From contig NZ_JAMHIV010000027.1 of the NCBI RefSeq assembly GCF_023897065.1, positions 62,001 through 126,000 of the forward strand: 64,000 nucleotides of DNA, given 5' to 3'. This DNA comes from Crossiella sp. SN42. Its GTDB lineage: Bacteria > Actinomycetota > Actinomycetes > Mycobacteriales > Pseudonocardiaceae. Below are positions 6,808 to 14,684 of the stretch, in pieces; the stretch's first letter is position 1; each line of letters starts with the position of its first letter. The notes below the pieces were generated by a model. That model was not told the DNA's origin, did not search any database, and was given only the letters and a program-made list of their open reading frames with translations. The translations under genes were made by a program, and so were the position numbers.

Positions 6808-8088
6808 ATGAACCGAACCTGGCGCTCCCGCCTGCTCGTCCTGGGCATCGCGGCCGCCACCACGCCGGCCGTGGCCACCCCAGTCCTGGCCGCCCCCGGC
6901 GCCACCTTCAACATCCGCGACTACGGCGCCAAGGGCGACGGCAAGGCCATCGACTCGCCCGCCATCGACAAGGCGATCAGCGCGGCCAGCGCCGCGGGCG
7001 GTGGTGTGGTCGAGGTGCCCGCCGGGACCTACCTGTCCCGGACCATCCACCTCAAGAGCGACATCACCATCAACCTGGCCGCCGGGTCGAAGATCATCGC
7101 GGCCGGCAGCGGCATGGACAAGCCGGAGCCCAACGAGTTCGACGACTACCAGGACTTCGGGCACAGCCACTTCCGCAACGCCCTGATCTGGGGCGAGCAC
7201 GTGTCCAACGTGCACTTCACCGGCGCCGGCGCGATCGACGGCGACAACAAGCTGGAGACCAGCAACACCCCGGCCGCCGGCGTCGCGGACAAGGCGATCT
7301 CACTGAAGTACTGCCAGAACGTCACCTTCACCGGCATCACCCTGCGCCAGGGCGGGCACTTCGCGGTGCTGGCCAACGGCTGCGACCGGATGCGCTTCAG
7401 CCGGGTCAAAATCCTCACCTCGGCGGACCGGGACGGAATCAACATCATCAACAGCTCGAACGTGGAGGTCGCCGACTCCCTGGTGGAGGCCAGCGACGAC
7501 GCGGTGGTGTTCAAGAGCGACTACGCGCTGGGCCGGACCTTCGTCAGCCGGCACAACGTGGTGCGCGACTCCACCATCAAGTCCACCGAGAACAACGCGC
7601 TCCAGTTCGGCTCGGAGACCTGCGGCGACTTCCGCGACCACCGGTTCAGCAACCTCAAGATCACCGGCGCGGGCAAGGCAGGGCTGGGCATCGTGTCCAT
7701 GGACGGCTCGGTGATCGAGGACATCCACTTCAACAACATCACCCTGACTCGCACCGCCGCGCCGATCTTCCTGCACGTGGGCAAGCGCTCGCGCTGCCCC
7801 GGCAAGCCACCGGCGGGCAAGATCCGGAACATCACCTTCACCGGCATCTCCGGCACGAACCTGACCTCGCCGACCACCGTGCCCGGCGGCCCCGAGCACA
7901 CCAGCACCATCACCGGCCGCACCGACTCGGCGATCGAGAACGTCAGCTTCACCAACGTCCGGCTGACCGTGCCCGGCAACCACCCCGCCTCGGACGCGAA
8001 CCGGGTGCCGCCGGAGAACAGCACCGAGTACCCGCCGCGGATCTTCGGCGTGCGGCCCTCCTTCGGCTTCTGGCTCCGGCACGCCTAG
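6808..8088 (+). CDS. GH28-like secreted glycoside hydrolase, cut short by an in-frame TAG
   Basis: The first 426 codons encode a signal peptide (RSRLLVLGIAAATTPAVATPVLA) and a right-handed beta-helix glycosidase of the polygalacturonase/rhamnogalacturonase group. Motifs include FNIRDYGAKGDGKAIDS, ADRDGINI with the paired acids ASDDAVVFKS, and GLGIVSMDGSVIEDI. These place the candidate catalytic acids at DGIN and DD. GAGGAGA at 6795 is the Shine-Dalgarno. The frame stops at TAG 8086-8088, yet the same frame continues with family-like beta-helix sequence for 71 codons. The protein made would lack its last coils. The cause could be a true nonsense mutation, a sequencing error or readthrough. A LacI-type operator lies upstream. 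Confidence 0.75.
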   Translation: MNRTWRSRLLVLGIAAATTPAVATPVLAAPGATFNIRDYGAKGDGKAIDSPAIDKAISAASAAGGGVVEVPAGTYLSRTIHLKSDITINLAAGSKIIAAGSGMDKPEPNEFDDYQDFGHSHFRNALIWGEHVSNVHFTGAGAIDGDNKLETSNTPAAGVADKAISLKYCQNVTFTGITLRQGGHFAVLANGCDRMRFSRVKILTSADRDGINIINSSNVEVADSLVEASDDAVVFKSDYALGRTFVSRHNVVRDSTIKSTENNALQFGSETCGDFRDHRFSNLKITGAGKAGLGIVSMDGSVIEDIHFNNITLTRTAAPIFLHVGKRSRCPGKPPAGKIRNITFTGISGTNLTSPTTVPGGPEHTSTITGRTDSAIENVSFTNVRLTVPGNHPASDANRVPPENSTEYPPRIFGVRPSFGFWLRHA

Positions 8089-8304
8089 GACATCCGGTTC
8101 ACCGGCAGCACGGTCGAGTTCGACAAGAACGACGGGCGGCCCGCGTTCCTGGCCAACGACACCAGCGGCGTGGTGATCAACGGCGTCCGGGTGGAGCGCA
8201 GCACTGGGCCCTACGACGTGACCTTCCAGCAGAGCAGCGGCCAGTCGATCACCGGTAGCTCCACGACCACGGGCGCGGAACTGCGCACCCGCACTCAGAA
8301 CTAG
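8089..8304 (+). pseudogene. In-frame 3' continuation of the GH28 gene after TAG
   Basis: Directly after the TAG the same frame reads DIRFTGSTVEFDKNDGRPAF and continues with beta-helix-like sequence (SGVVINGVRVERSTGPYDV) to a second TAG at 8302-8304. It has no plausible start of its own. Joined to the upstream part it would give a 498-residue enzyme. Its codon use stays coding-like, so the interruption seems recent. Confidence 0.75.
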
Positions 8305-9302
8305 TCAGCGCCGGTCGCGGCCAGCACGGCCACCGCGCCGTCCGGCCGCACCGCGAGCAGGCCCAGCGAGCCCGGCTCGCGGTAGAACCACGGGCCGTCC
8401 ACCGCGAACTGCCACCACCGGCAGCGCGCCTCGCCCGGCCGCGCGACATCGGCGAGCCGGGCGAGCGCCTGCCTGGTGTGCAGCCGGGCGTAGGCGCCGC
8501 TGCCCTCCTGAGCGGTGGTCGCGAACACCGCGGCGAAGGCCCCGGCCAGCTCCAGCTCGCGCACCCGCACGCGCTCCGCCCCGGCCAGGCACTCCAGCGG
8601 CAGGCTGGTCAGCAGGTCCGGCTGCCAGGGCGCGCTCAGCCGGAACAGTCCGCTCTCCACCCGGCCACCGGCCCCGGCCAGGCGATGGCTGGTGCCGGGG
8701 GCGACCTCGTCCAGCGCCCAGGGCAGCCGCTTGACCGTCGCGGTCGGCTCCGCGCCGCCCTGGTCCGGCCACAACGGCAGGGTCCGGTAGGGCTCGGTGA
8801 CCGCGCGGACGTGCTCGAACTCGGCCAGCCGCAGCGGCAGCTCACCCAGCGGGTGGGTGCCGTGCAGCGCCTCGGCGAAGGCCACCGCCTCCGGCACCGC
8901 GGACAGGTCGCCGTGCCGCAGCACCGTCTCCTGCAGCAGACAGGCCAGCACCTCGTCCTTCGGCCCGGCGTCGGCGAAGAAGGCGTCCAGGTTCTCCAGC
9001 GGCTGCCCGGCGGCCAGCAGCGCGGCGGCCCTGCGCTTCTCCGGCACCGGGATCCGCTCGTCCCCGGCCAGTTGCAGGGCGGCCACCACGCTGAACGCGC
9101 CCGGCCGGGCGGCCAGCGCGGTGATCACGCGCCAGCGCACCGCCGCCGCGGCCGCGGAGTCCTCCTCCAACAGCGCTTCGCCGAGGTGCAGCAGCTCGTC
9201 GATGCGCCCGGCGTCCGCCCAGCCCTGGACCAGGATCAGCTCCTCGTCGCAGGACTCGGCGGTGCGCAGCCTGCTGACCATCTCCTCGATCGTGGCCTCC
9301 AC
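8301..9302 (-). CDS. DUF6183-like hypothetical protein
   Basis: A 333-residue soluble, Ala/Leu-rich protein with helical repeat character in the first half (EEMVSRLRTAESCDEELILVQGWADAGR, then a run of short amphipathic helices). The C-terminal part contains RCRWWQFAVDGPWFYREPGSLGLLAVRPDG, which I associate with DUF6183-type actinobacterial proteins; this link is from memory and moderate. No catalytic motif or membrane segment is visible. It is convergent with the GH28 gene, and the two share four bases at their stop codons. Confidence 0.65.
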   Translation of the reverse strand: MEATIEEMVSRLRTAESCDEELILVQGWADAGRIDELLHLGEALLEEDSAAAAAVRWRVITALAARPGAFSVVAALQLAGDERIPVPEKRRAAALLAAGQPLENLDAFFADAGPKDEVLACLLQETVLRHGDLSAVPEAVAFAEALHGTHPLGELPLRLAEFEHVRAVTEPYRTLPLWPDQGGAEPTATVKRLPWALDEVAPGTSHRLAGAGGRVESGLFRLSAPWQPDLLTSLPLECLAGAERVRVRELELAGAFAAVFATTAQEGSGAYARLHTRQALARLADVARPGEARCRWWQFAVDGPWFYREPGSLGLLAVRPDGAVAVLAATGAD

Positions 9303-9326
9303 GATCCCTGAGGCTACCGAGCCCGC

Positions 9327-11099
9327 TCAGGCGGTGTAGTCGCGGAATCCCTTGCCGGTCTTGCGGCCCAGCCGACCTGCGGTAACCAGGTGTTCCAGCA
9401 GCGGAGCCGGTGCGAACCCGGCCTCGCGGAACTCCAGGTACAGCTCGCGCTGGATGGCCAGGGCCACGTCCAGGCCGACCACGTCCAGCAGCGCGAACGG
9501 GCCCATCGGCAGGCCACAGCCGACCTTCATCGCGTTGTCGATGTCGTCGGCGGAGGCGTAGTGCGCCTCCAGCATCTTCACCGCGTCGTTGAGGTAGGGG
9601 AACAGCAGCGCGTTGACGATGAACCCGGCGCGGTCGCCGCAGGTCACCGGGTGCTTGCCGAGCTTGCGGCAGACCGCCTGCGCGGTGGCCACCACCTCGG
9701 GCGCGGTGGAGATGGTGTGCACCACCTCGACCAGCTTCATCACCGGCGCGGGGTTGAAGAAGTGCAGGCCGACCACGTCGGCGGGGCGGCTGGTGACCGC
9801 GGCCAGCTCGATCACCGGCAGCGAGGAGGTGGTGGTGGCCAGCACCGCGCCCGGCTTGCACACCTCGTCCAGGGTGGCGAAGACGGCCTTCTTCACCGAG
9901 AGCTCCTCGGCGACGGCCTCGACCACCAGGTCGGCGTCGGCCAGGTCGCCGAGGTCGGTGGTCACCTGCACCCGGCCCAGCGCGGCGTCCCGGTCCTCCT
10001 CGGACAGCTTGCCGCGCAGCACGGCCTTCTCCAGCGAGCGGCGCAGCGCGTCCAGCGCGGACTTGGCCTTGCCCTCGCTGCGGGCCCGCACGATCACGTC
10101 GTGCCCGGCCTTGGCGAAGACCTCCACGATGCCGGTGGCCATGGTCCCGGTGCCGACCACGCCAACCCGCTGCACCTCGCGGACCTGCTCGTGCTCGCCG
10201 CCCTCGGGGTTGACCGCGTCCACCACGGTGGGCGAGTCGGGCGCGTCGTAGGTGTAGAAGCCGCGTCCGGTCTTCCGGCCGAGCAGCCCCGCGGTGATCA
10301 TCTGCTTGAGCAGCGGCGCGGGCGCGTGCAGCCGGTTGCGGGACTGGTGGTACATCGTGTCGAGGATCTCGTAGGCGGTGTCCAGCCCGATCAGGTCGAG
10401 CAGCGCCAGCGGGCCCATCGGGTAGCCGCAGCCCAGCTTCATGGCCGCGTCCAGGTCCTCGCGGGTGGCGTAGCGGCCCTCGAACATGCGCACGGCGTGG
10501 TTGAGGTAGCCGAACAGCAGCGCGTTGGCGATGAAGCCCGCGCGGTCGCCGATGACCACCGGCACCTTGCCCAGGCGCTCGGCCAGCGCGGTCACGTCGT
10601 CGACCACGTCCGGCTCGGTGACCACGGTGCGGACCACCTCGACCAGCTTGAGCACCGGGGCCGGGTTGAAGAAGTGCATCCCGACGACCTTGCCCGGCCG
10701 GGAGGTGTGCACGGACAGCTCGGTCACCGACAGCGAGGAGGTGTTGGAGGCCAGGATGGTCTCCGGCGGGCAGATCCGGTCCAGCTCGGCGAAGACCTGC
10801 GCCTTGAGCTCCATCCGCTCCGGCACCGCCTCGATCACCAGGTCCGCCTCGGCCAGCGCCTGCAGCGAGGTGGTGAACTCGATCTGCGCGAACAGCGCGT
10901 CCTTGCCCGCCTCGTCCAGCTTGCCCCTGCGCAGCGCCCGGTCGGTGGAGTGCTCCACGTGGCCACGGCCGCGGGCCAGCGCGTCCTCGGTCACCTCAAC
11001 CGCGATCACCTTGAGCCCGGTGCGCGCGAACACCTCCGCGATACCAGCGCCCATGGTGCCCAGACCGACGACTCCCACGGTGGTGAAATCACGCGTCAC
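9327..11099 (-). CDS. Tandem 3-hydroxyacyl-CoA dehydrogenase (3-hydroxybutyryl-CoA dehydrogenase family)
   Basis: A 590-residue protein made of two full NAD-binding 3-hydroxyacyl-CoA dehydrogenase copies. Each copy has its own Rossmann GxGxxG (VGLGTMGAGIAEVF; VGTGTMATGIVEVF), an ASNTSSLSVTEL or TTTSSLPVIEL segment, a catalytic HFFNPAPVLKLVEVV or HFFNPAPVMKLVEVV, and the C-terminal domain GDRAGFIANALLF or GDRAGFIVNALLF. It should oxidise (S)-3-hydroxyacyl-CoA to 3-ketoacyl-CoA in beta-oxidation or butyryl-CoA metabolism. The GTG start is chosen because GGGAGG precedes it by 7 bases. A palindrome shared with the meaA promoter lies 43 bases upstream. Confidence 0.88.
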   Translation of the reverse strand: MTRDFTTVGVVGLGTMGAGIAEVFARTGLKVIAVEVTEDALARGRGHVEHSTDRALRRGKLDEAGKDALFAQIEFTTSLQALAEADLVIEAVPERMELKAQVFAELDRICPPETILASNTSSLSVTELSVHTSRPGKVVGMHFFNPAPVLKLVEVVRTVVTEPDVVDDVTALAERLGKVPVVIGDRAGFIANALLFGYLNHAVRMFEGRYATREDLDAAMKLGCGYPMGPLALLDLIGLDTAYEILDTMYHQSRNRLHAPAPLLKQMITAGLLGRKTGRGFYTYDAPDSPTVVDAVNPEGGEHEQVREVQRVGVVGTGTMATGIVEVFAKAGHDVIVRARSEGKAKSALDALRRSLEKAVLRGKLSEEDRDAALGRVQVTTDLGDLADADLVVEAVAEELSVKKAVFATLDEVCKPGAVLATTTSSLPVIELAAVTSRPADVVGLHFFNPAPVMKLVEVVHTISTAPEVVATAQAVCRKLGKHPVTCGDRAGFIVNALLFPYLNDAVKMLEAHYASADDIDNAMKVGCGLPMGPFALLDVVGLDVALAIQRELYLEFREAGFAPAPLLEHLVTAGRLGRKTGKGFRDYTA

Positions 11100-11141
11100 G
11101 ACTCTGCCTCCCACGACTTCGGGGGACCCGCTGACGGGTGC

Positions 11142-11153
11142 TACGGGCCAGTA
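11142..11153. promoter_or_regulatory. Palindromic operator, copy 1
   Basis: TACGGGCCAGTA is a near-perfect palindrome (one mismatch) 43 bases upstream of the hydroxyacyl-CoA dehydrogenase start. The segment GGCCAGTAAC (11146-11155) is identical to a site in front of meaA, in the same orientation and at nearly the same distance from the gene. A TetR-type regulator of acyl-CoA metabolism is the likely binder, by inference. Confidence 0.5.
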
Positions 11154-11217
11154 ACTTGTGGTGATAGTGCCACGCTGCGTGTTGTTTTCCCCGGTGAGGT
11201 TCGCCACGGGGGTAAGC

Positions 11218-12135
11218 CTAGAGAGCGGGCAGGCGCGACCAGACCTCGGTGGCCACCTCGCGGGCGAGGGGACAGTTCTCCTCCGCAGGCAGGGCGCTGT
11301 AGACCGCGACCCGCGCGTTCTCCAGGTAGTTCTGGCCGAACCGGATGTGCCTGGTGTCCACCCGGCAGGACGGCAGCAGGCCGCTGCCCGCGGGCTGGGC
11401 GCGGACCAGCGAGTCCCGCCCGCCGATCCGCTCCTCGGCCACGGGCGTGGCCGGGTCGGGGTCGACCACGCTGAAGGTGACCAGCAGTGAAGGCGAGTCG
11501 GGGCGGCGGCCGCCCCACTGGCAGACGTGCCGGTTGCCGTCGCCGTTGGGCTGCGGGGTGTCGATGCCGGGGACCTTGGCGGCCAGTCCGGCAGGCACCA
11601 GCGGGCAGGGGTCCACGCCGGCCAGGGAGTTGGGCGGGTAGGCGCGGGTGCGGGTGCCACCGGCGCGCAGCACCGTGCGCACCGACTCGGCCGCGGCCTC
11701 GGCCACCTCGCAGAGCTGGGCGTCCGCGCCGCTGACGTCCACCGTGACGTAGCGCAGGTCGGGCAGCAGCACCACCGAGCCGCAGGAGTCGGCCACCGCC
11801 TTGGCCCGGCCCACCCGCACCCCGTCCCGCTCGACCAGCTCGAAGCCGAGCTGGTCGGCCCCGTTCGCCGAGGCCAGGCGGCCGCCGGAGGCCAGCGTCA
11901 CGGTCAGCTCGTCGACCCCGTTGCGCAGTGCGAAGCGGCAGTCGTCGAAGTTGAGCTCAGGTCCGGGCACCTGGGTGCCGAAGCGGCTGAGCGCGTCCGG
12001 CGCGACCAGGCTGCACGGGTCAAGGCGAGGCCAGTCCGGCGCGGGGGCGGCCGCGCCAGGACCGGCCTCCGGCGTGCCGCAGCCGACCAGCACGGTCGCC
12101 AGGACCGCGCAGGTCAGAACGCCGCTGGCACCCAT
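11218..12135 (-). CDS. DUF3558-like lipoprotein
   Basis: A 305-residue predicted lipoprotein: signal peptide MGASGVLTCAVLATVLVGC with a VLVGC lipobox. Two related halves follow, each beginning with a DPC-L pattern (RLDPCSLVAPDALSRFG and GVDPCPLVPAGLAAKVPG) and containing a Cys-bearing strand (DDCRFALR; HVCQWGG). This double arrangement is typical of DUF3558-type surface lipoproteins of Pseudonocardiales, whose function is unknown. Paired Cys may form disulfides. It precedes the dehydrogenase gene on the same strand by 118 bases, with a separate promoter region between them. Confidence 0.75.
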   Translation of the reverse strand: MGASGVLTCAVLATVLVGCGTPEAGPGAAAPAPDWPRLDPCSLVAPDALSRFGTQVPGPELNFDDCRFALRNGVDELTVTLASGGRLASANGADQLGFELVERDGVRVGRAKAVADSCGSVVLLPDLRYVTVDVSGADAQLCEVAEAAAESVRTVLRAGGTRTRAYPPNSLAGVDPCPLVPAGLAAKVPGIDTPQPNGDGNRHVCQWGGRRPDSPSLLVTFSVVDPDPATPVAEERIGGRDSLVRAQPAGSGLLPSCRVDTRHIRFGQNYLENARVAVYSALPAEENCPLAREVATEVWSRLPAL

Positions 12136-12165
12136 GATCCGCAGGGTAGGCGCGGATCAGCGGGC

Positions 12166-12906
12166 TCACTCGTCGAAACCGCGTTCCGCCAGCGCTGCCA
12201 CCCGAGCGAGTGCCTCCTGGGCGTCCGGGCCGACCGCGCGCAGCGTGATCCGGTCGCCGCCGCGCGCGCCCAGGCCCATCAGCGCGAGCACGCTGGCCGC
12301 GCTGACCTCCTGGTCGCCGAAGCGCACCGAGGCCTCCACGTCCAGCTCGGCCACGGTCCTGGCCAGCAACGCGGCCGGCCGGGCGTGCAGGCCGACCTCG
12401 TTGCGCAGCTCGATCTCCAGCTCGACCAGCCCGCTGGAGCTGGGCTCGGCGTGGCCGTGGCCATGGCCGTGGTCGTGCCCGTTGGCGCTGAGGAACAGCT
12501 CGTCCACGGTCTCGCCGATGGCGAAGGCGGTCGCGGTCGCCGCGGCGTCGGCCACCTCGTCCAAAGTGGACCCGCCCTGCGCGGAGACCGCGGCGGCCAC
12601 CGCGCCCTCGGCCAGCGGCGCGTCCACCACCACCGCGCGGCTGGGGTCGCCCAGCACCTCCACGGCCAGCTCGGCGATCATCTGCGCGCTGCCCAGGTCG
12701 TAGAGCAGCACCACGCCCTCGCCGTCGTCGGCGCGTTCCAGCGCGGCCGAGACGGTGTCCAGGTCGGTGCCCAGGCCGCCGTTCTCCGGCAGGCCGCCCG
12801 CGGCCAGGATGCGCACCTCCGGCGCCATCTGCTGGGCCAGCTCCACCACGCCCTCGGCCAGCTTCGCGCTGTGCGAGACGATCACCAGCCCCACCCGGCG
12901 GCTCAT
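12166..12906 (-). CDS. dhaM: Dihydroxyacetone kinase phosphotransfer subunit DhaM fused to HPr
   Basis: A 246-residue protein. Residues 1 to about 130 form an EIIA-mannose-type domain with the phosphoacceptor His12 in VIVSHSAKLAEG. A His-rich linker (NGHDHGHGHGHAEP) leads into a complete HPr domain with its phosphoacceptor His in NEVGLHARPAALLA. The protein passes phosphate from PEP via enzyme I to DhaL-bound ADP, driving dihydroxyacetone phosphorylation. It is the last gene of dhaKLM. Its ATG overlaps the TGA of dhaL as ATGA. No EI domain is fused here, so EI must be encoded elsewhere. Confidence 0.92.
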   Translation of the reverse strand: MSRRVGLVIVSHSAKLAEGVVELAQQMAPEVRILAAGGLPENGGLGTDLDTVSAALERADDGEGVVLLYDLGSAQMIAELAVEVLGDPSRAVVVDAPLAEGAVAAAVSAQGGSTLDEVADAAATATAFAIGETVDELFLSANGHDHGHGHGHAEPSSSGLVELEIELRNEVGLHARPAALLARTVAELDVEASVRFGDQEVSAASVLALMGLGARGGDRITLRAVGPDAQEALARVAALAERGFDE

Positions 12907-13541
12907 CGCGCGCCGCCAGCGTGCCGCGCCAGCGCGGTCAGCAGCAGGGAGGTCGAGCGCGCACCCGGGTCGATGTGCCCCGCGCTGCGCTCGCCAAGGT
13001 AGGAGGCGCGGCCCTTGCGGGCGACGAGGGGCTCGGTCGCCGCCGCGCCGTCCGCCGCCGCGACGGCGGCCGCGGACAGGGTCGCAGGCACATCGGCGCC
13101 CTCGGCCGCGGCGGACTCCGCGGCGAGCACCGCGGGGGTCAGCGCGTCCACCATCGTCTTGTCCCCCGGTTCGGCCTTGCCCCTGGCCACCACGCCGTCC
13201 AGCGCCGCCCGCAGCGCCGTGGCCACGGCGGTCGCGTCCAGCTCGGCGAGCCCGTCCACCGCCGCGCCCGCGCGCAGGAACGCGGTGCCGTACAACGGCC
13301 CCGCCGCCCCGCCCACCGTGGAGATCAGCGTCTTCGCCGCCGCCTTGAGCACCGATGCCGGCCCCGACCATCCTCCTCCGTCCATTGTGGACACCACGGC
13401 GGTGAAGCCCCTGCGCAGGTTCTCCCCGTGGTCGGCGTCACCGATCCGGCGGTCCAGCTCGACCAGCTCGTCCCGGTGCTCGATCACCACCGCGGCCGCC
13501 GCGGCCAGCGCGGCGACAAGATCCTCTGTCGAACAGCCCAT
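12903..13541 (-). CDS. dhaL: Dihydroxyacetone kinase ADP-binding subunit DhaL
   Basis: A 212-residue DhaL with the nucleotide-binding acids in LDRRIGDADHGENLRRGF and DKTMVDAL, and GGAAGPLYGTAFL in the middle. It holds ADP/ATP as a fixed cofactor that is rephosphorylated by DhaM and donates to dihydroxyacetone bound on DhaK. The ATG overlaps the TGA of dhaK (TGATG), so it is probably translated by coupling. The C-terminal RKGRASYLGERSAGHIDPGA is characteristic of the family. Confidence 0.93.
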   Translation of the reverse strand: MGCSTEDLVAALAAAAAVVIEHRDELVELDRRIGDADHGENLRRGFTAVVSTMDGGGWSGPASVLKAAAKTLISTVGGAAGPLYGTAFLRAGAAVDGLAELDATAVATALRAALDGVVARGKAEPGDKTMVDALTPAVLAAESAAAEGADVPATLSAAAVAAADGAAATEPLVARKGRASYLGERSAGHIDPGARSTSLLLTALARHAGGAR

Positions 13542-14542
13542 CACATCCCCCACCGCAGAGCCGCGGTCCGCACCGGCGCGTCCCAAAGATCAACCAGTTC
13601 GTCATCGAGCTTGAGCAAGGTCAGGCTCATCCCCTGCATCTCCAGACTGGTCACATAGGACCCGACCAGTCGCCGTCGCACCGTGATCCCGCGCTCGGAC
13701 AGCAGGTTCTCCGCGATCCCGTGCGCGAGGTAGAGCTCGATCTGCGGGGTGCCGCCCATGCCGTTGGTCAGCAGCAGCACCTCATCGCCCTCGGCGTAGG
13801 GCAGGTCCTCGACCACCGCGTCCACCAGCCTGCGCACCAGCGCGTCGGCGGGCTCCACCGGCAAGCGGGCCCGGCCCGGCTCGCCGTGGATGCCGATGCC
13901 CAGCTCCATCTCGTCCTCGGCCAGGGTGAAGCTGGGCTGCCCGGCGTGCGGCACGGTGCACGCGCTCAGCGCCATGCCCAGGGTGCGGGTGCGCTCGACC
14001 ACCTTGCGCGCCAGGTGCTCGCACGCGTCCAGGTCGTCCCCGCGCTGCGCGGCCGCGCCGACGATCTTCTCCACCAGCACGGTGCCTGCCACGCCCCGGC
14101 GGCCCGCGGTGTAGAGCGAGTCCTTGACCGCCACGTCGTCGTCGACCACCACGGTGCGCACCTCGGTGCCCTCGACCGCGGCGAACTCGGCCGCGGTCTC
14201 GAAGTTGAGCACGTCCCCGGTGTAGTTCTTCACGATCAGCAGCACCCCGGCCCCGCCGTGCGCCGCCTCAATCGCGGCCTGCACGCCGTCCGGGGTGGGC
14301 GAGGTGAACACCGGGCCGGGCACCGCGGCGTCGAGCATGCCGGGCCCGACGAACCCGCCGTGCAGCGGCTCGTGTCCTGATCCCCCGCCGGATATCAGCG
14401 CGACCTTGCCCGCCACCGGCGCGTCGGCCCGGTGGATGACGGCCGGATCGGTGCGCACGGTGAGCAGGTCGGCATGGGCCAGTGCCATCCCGCGCAGCGC
14501 CTCGGACACCACGTCGGCCGGATCATTGATGATCTTCTTCAC
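13541..14542 (-). CDS. dhaK: Dihydroxyacetone kinase substrate-binding subunit DhaK
   Basis: A 333-residue DhaK of standard length. GGGSGHEPLHGGFVGPGM binds the substrate phosphate region, and the His that forms the covalent hemiaminal with dihydroxyacetone is in MELGIGIHGEPG. DhaK presents dihydroxyacetone to DhaL for phosphorylation to DHAP in the cytoplasm. The GTG start is preceded by GAGGAG at good spacing. It is the first gene of a tightly overlapping dhaKLM operon. A well-formed promoter lies just upstream (14577-14605). Confidence 0.94.
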   Translation of the reverse strand: MKKIINDPADVVSEALRGMALAHADLLTVRTDPAVIHRADAPVAGKVALISGGGSGHEPLHGGFVGPGMLDAAVPGPVFTSPTPDGVQAAIEAAHGGAGVLLIVKNYTGDVLNFETAAEFAAVEGTEVRTVVVDDDVAVKDSLYTAGRRGVAGTVLVEKIVGAAAQRGDDLDACEHLARKVVERTRTLGMALSACTVPHAGQPSFTLAEDEMELGIGIHGEPGRARLPVEPADALVRRLVDAVVEDLPYAEGDEVLLLTNGMGGTPQIELYLAHGIAENLLSERGITVRRRLVGSYVTSLEMQGMSLTLLKLDDELVDLWDAPVRTAALRWGM

Positions 14543-14576
14543 GCCGGTCTCCTCGCGGTTGGGGGACTGATCGTCT

Positions 14577-14605
14577 TTACTACACCGCCTTCGCCCCAGT
14601 GCCAA
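14577..14605 (-). promoter_or_regulatory. Sigma70-type promoter for dhaKLM
   Basis: Read on the minus strand: TTGGCA (14605-14600), 17-base spacer, TAGTAA (14582-14577). Transcription would start near 14570, giving a leader of about 28 bases that carries the GAGGAG ribosome-binding site of dhaK. Confidence 0.6.
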
Positions 14606-14647
14606 AGGGCACATCCGCGATGGGCCTGACGAGCGCTTTCCCGGAGT

Positions 14648-14666
14648 TATGGTGAGCCTAACCTCA
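14648..14666 (+). promoter_or_regulatory. Iron box (DtxR/IdeR type) over a -10 region
   Basis: TATGGTGAGCCTAACCTCA matches 15 of 19 positions of the TTAGGTTAGCCTAACCTAA iron-box consensus. It overlaps a TATGGT -10 (14648-14653) that sits 16 bases after CTGACG (14626-14631). Iron-loaded DtxR/IdeR would repress the siderophore-binding lipoprotein gene at 14685. Confidence 0.8.
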
Positions 14667-14684
14667 GGAAAGTCAGGAGAACCG

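Noticed and set aside
14629-14644. AGCGCT core resembling a LacI/CebR box ahead of dhaK
   Set aside because: The flanks match the consensus poorly (about 8 of 14) and it lies upstream of the good dhaK promoter, partly in the divergent gene's promoter.
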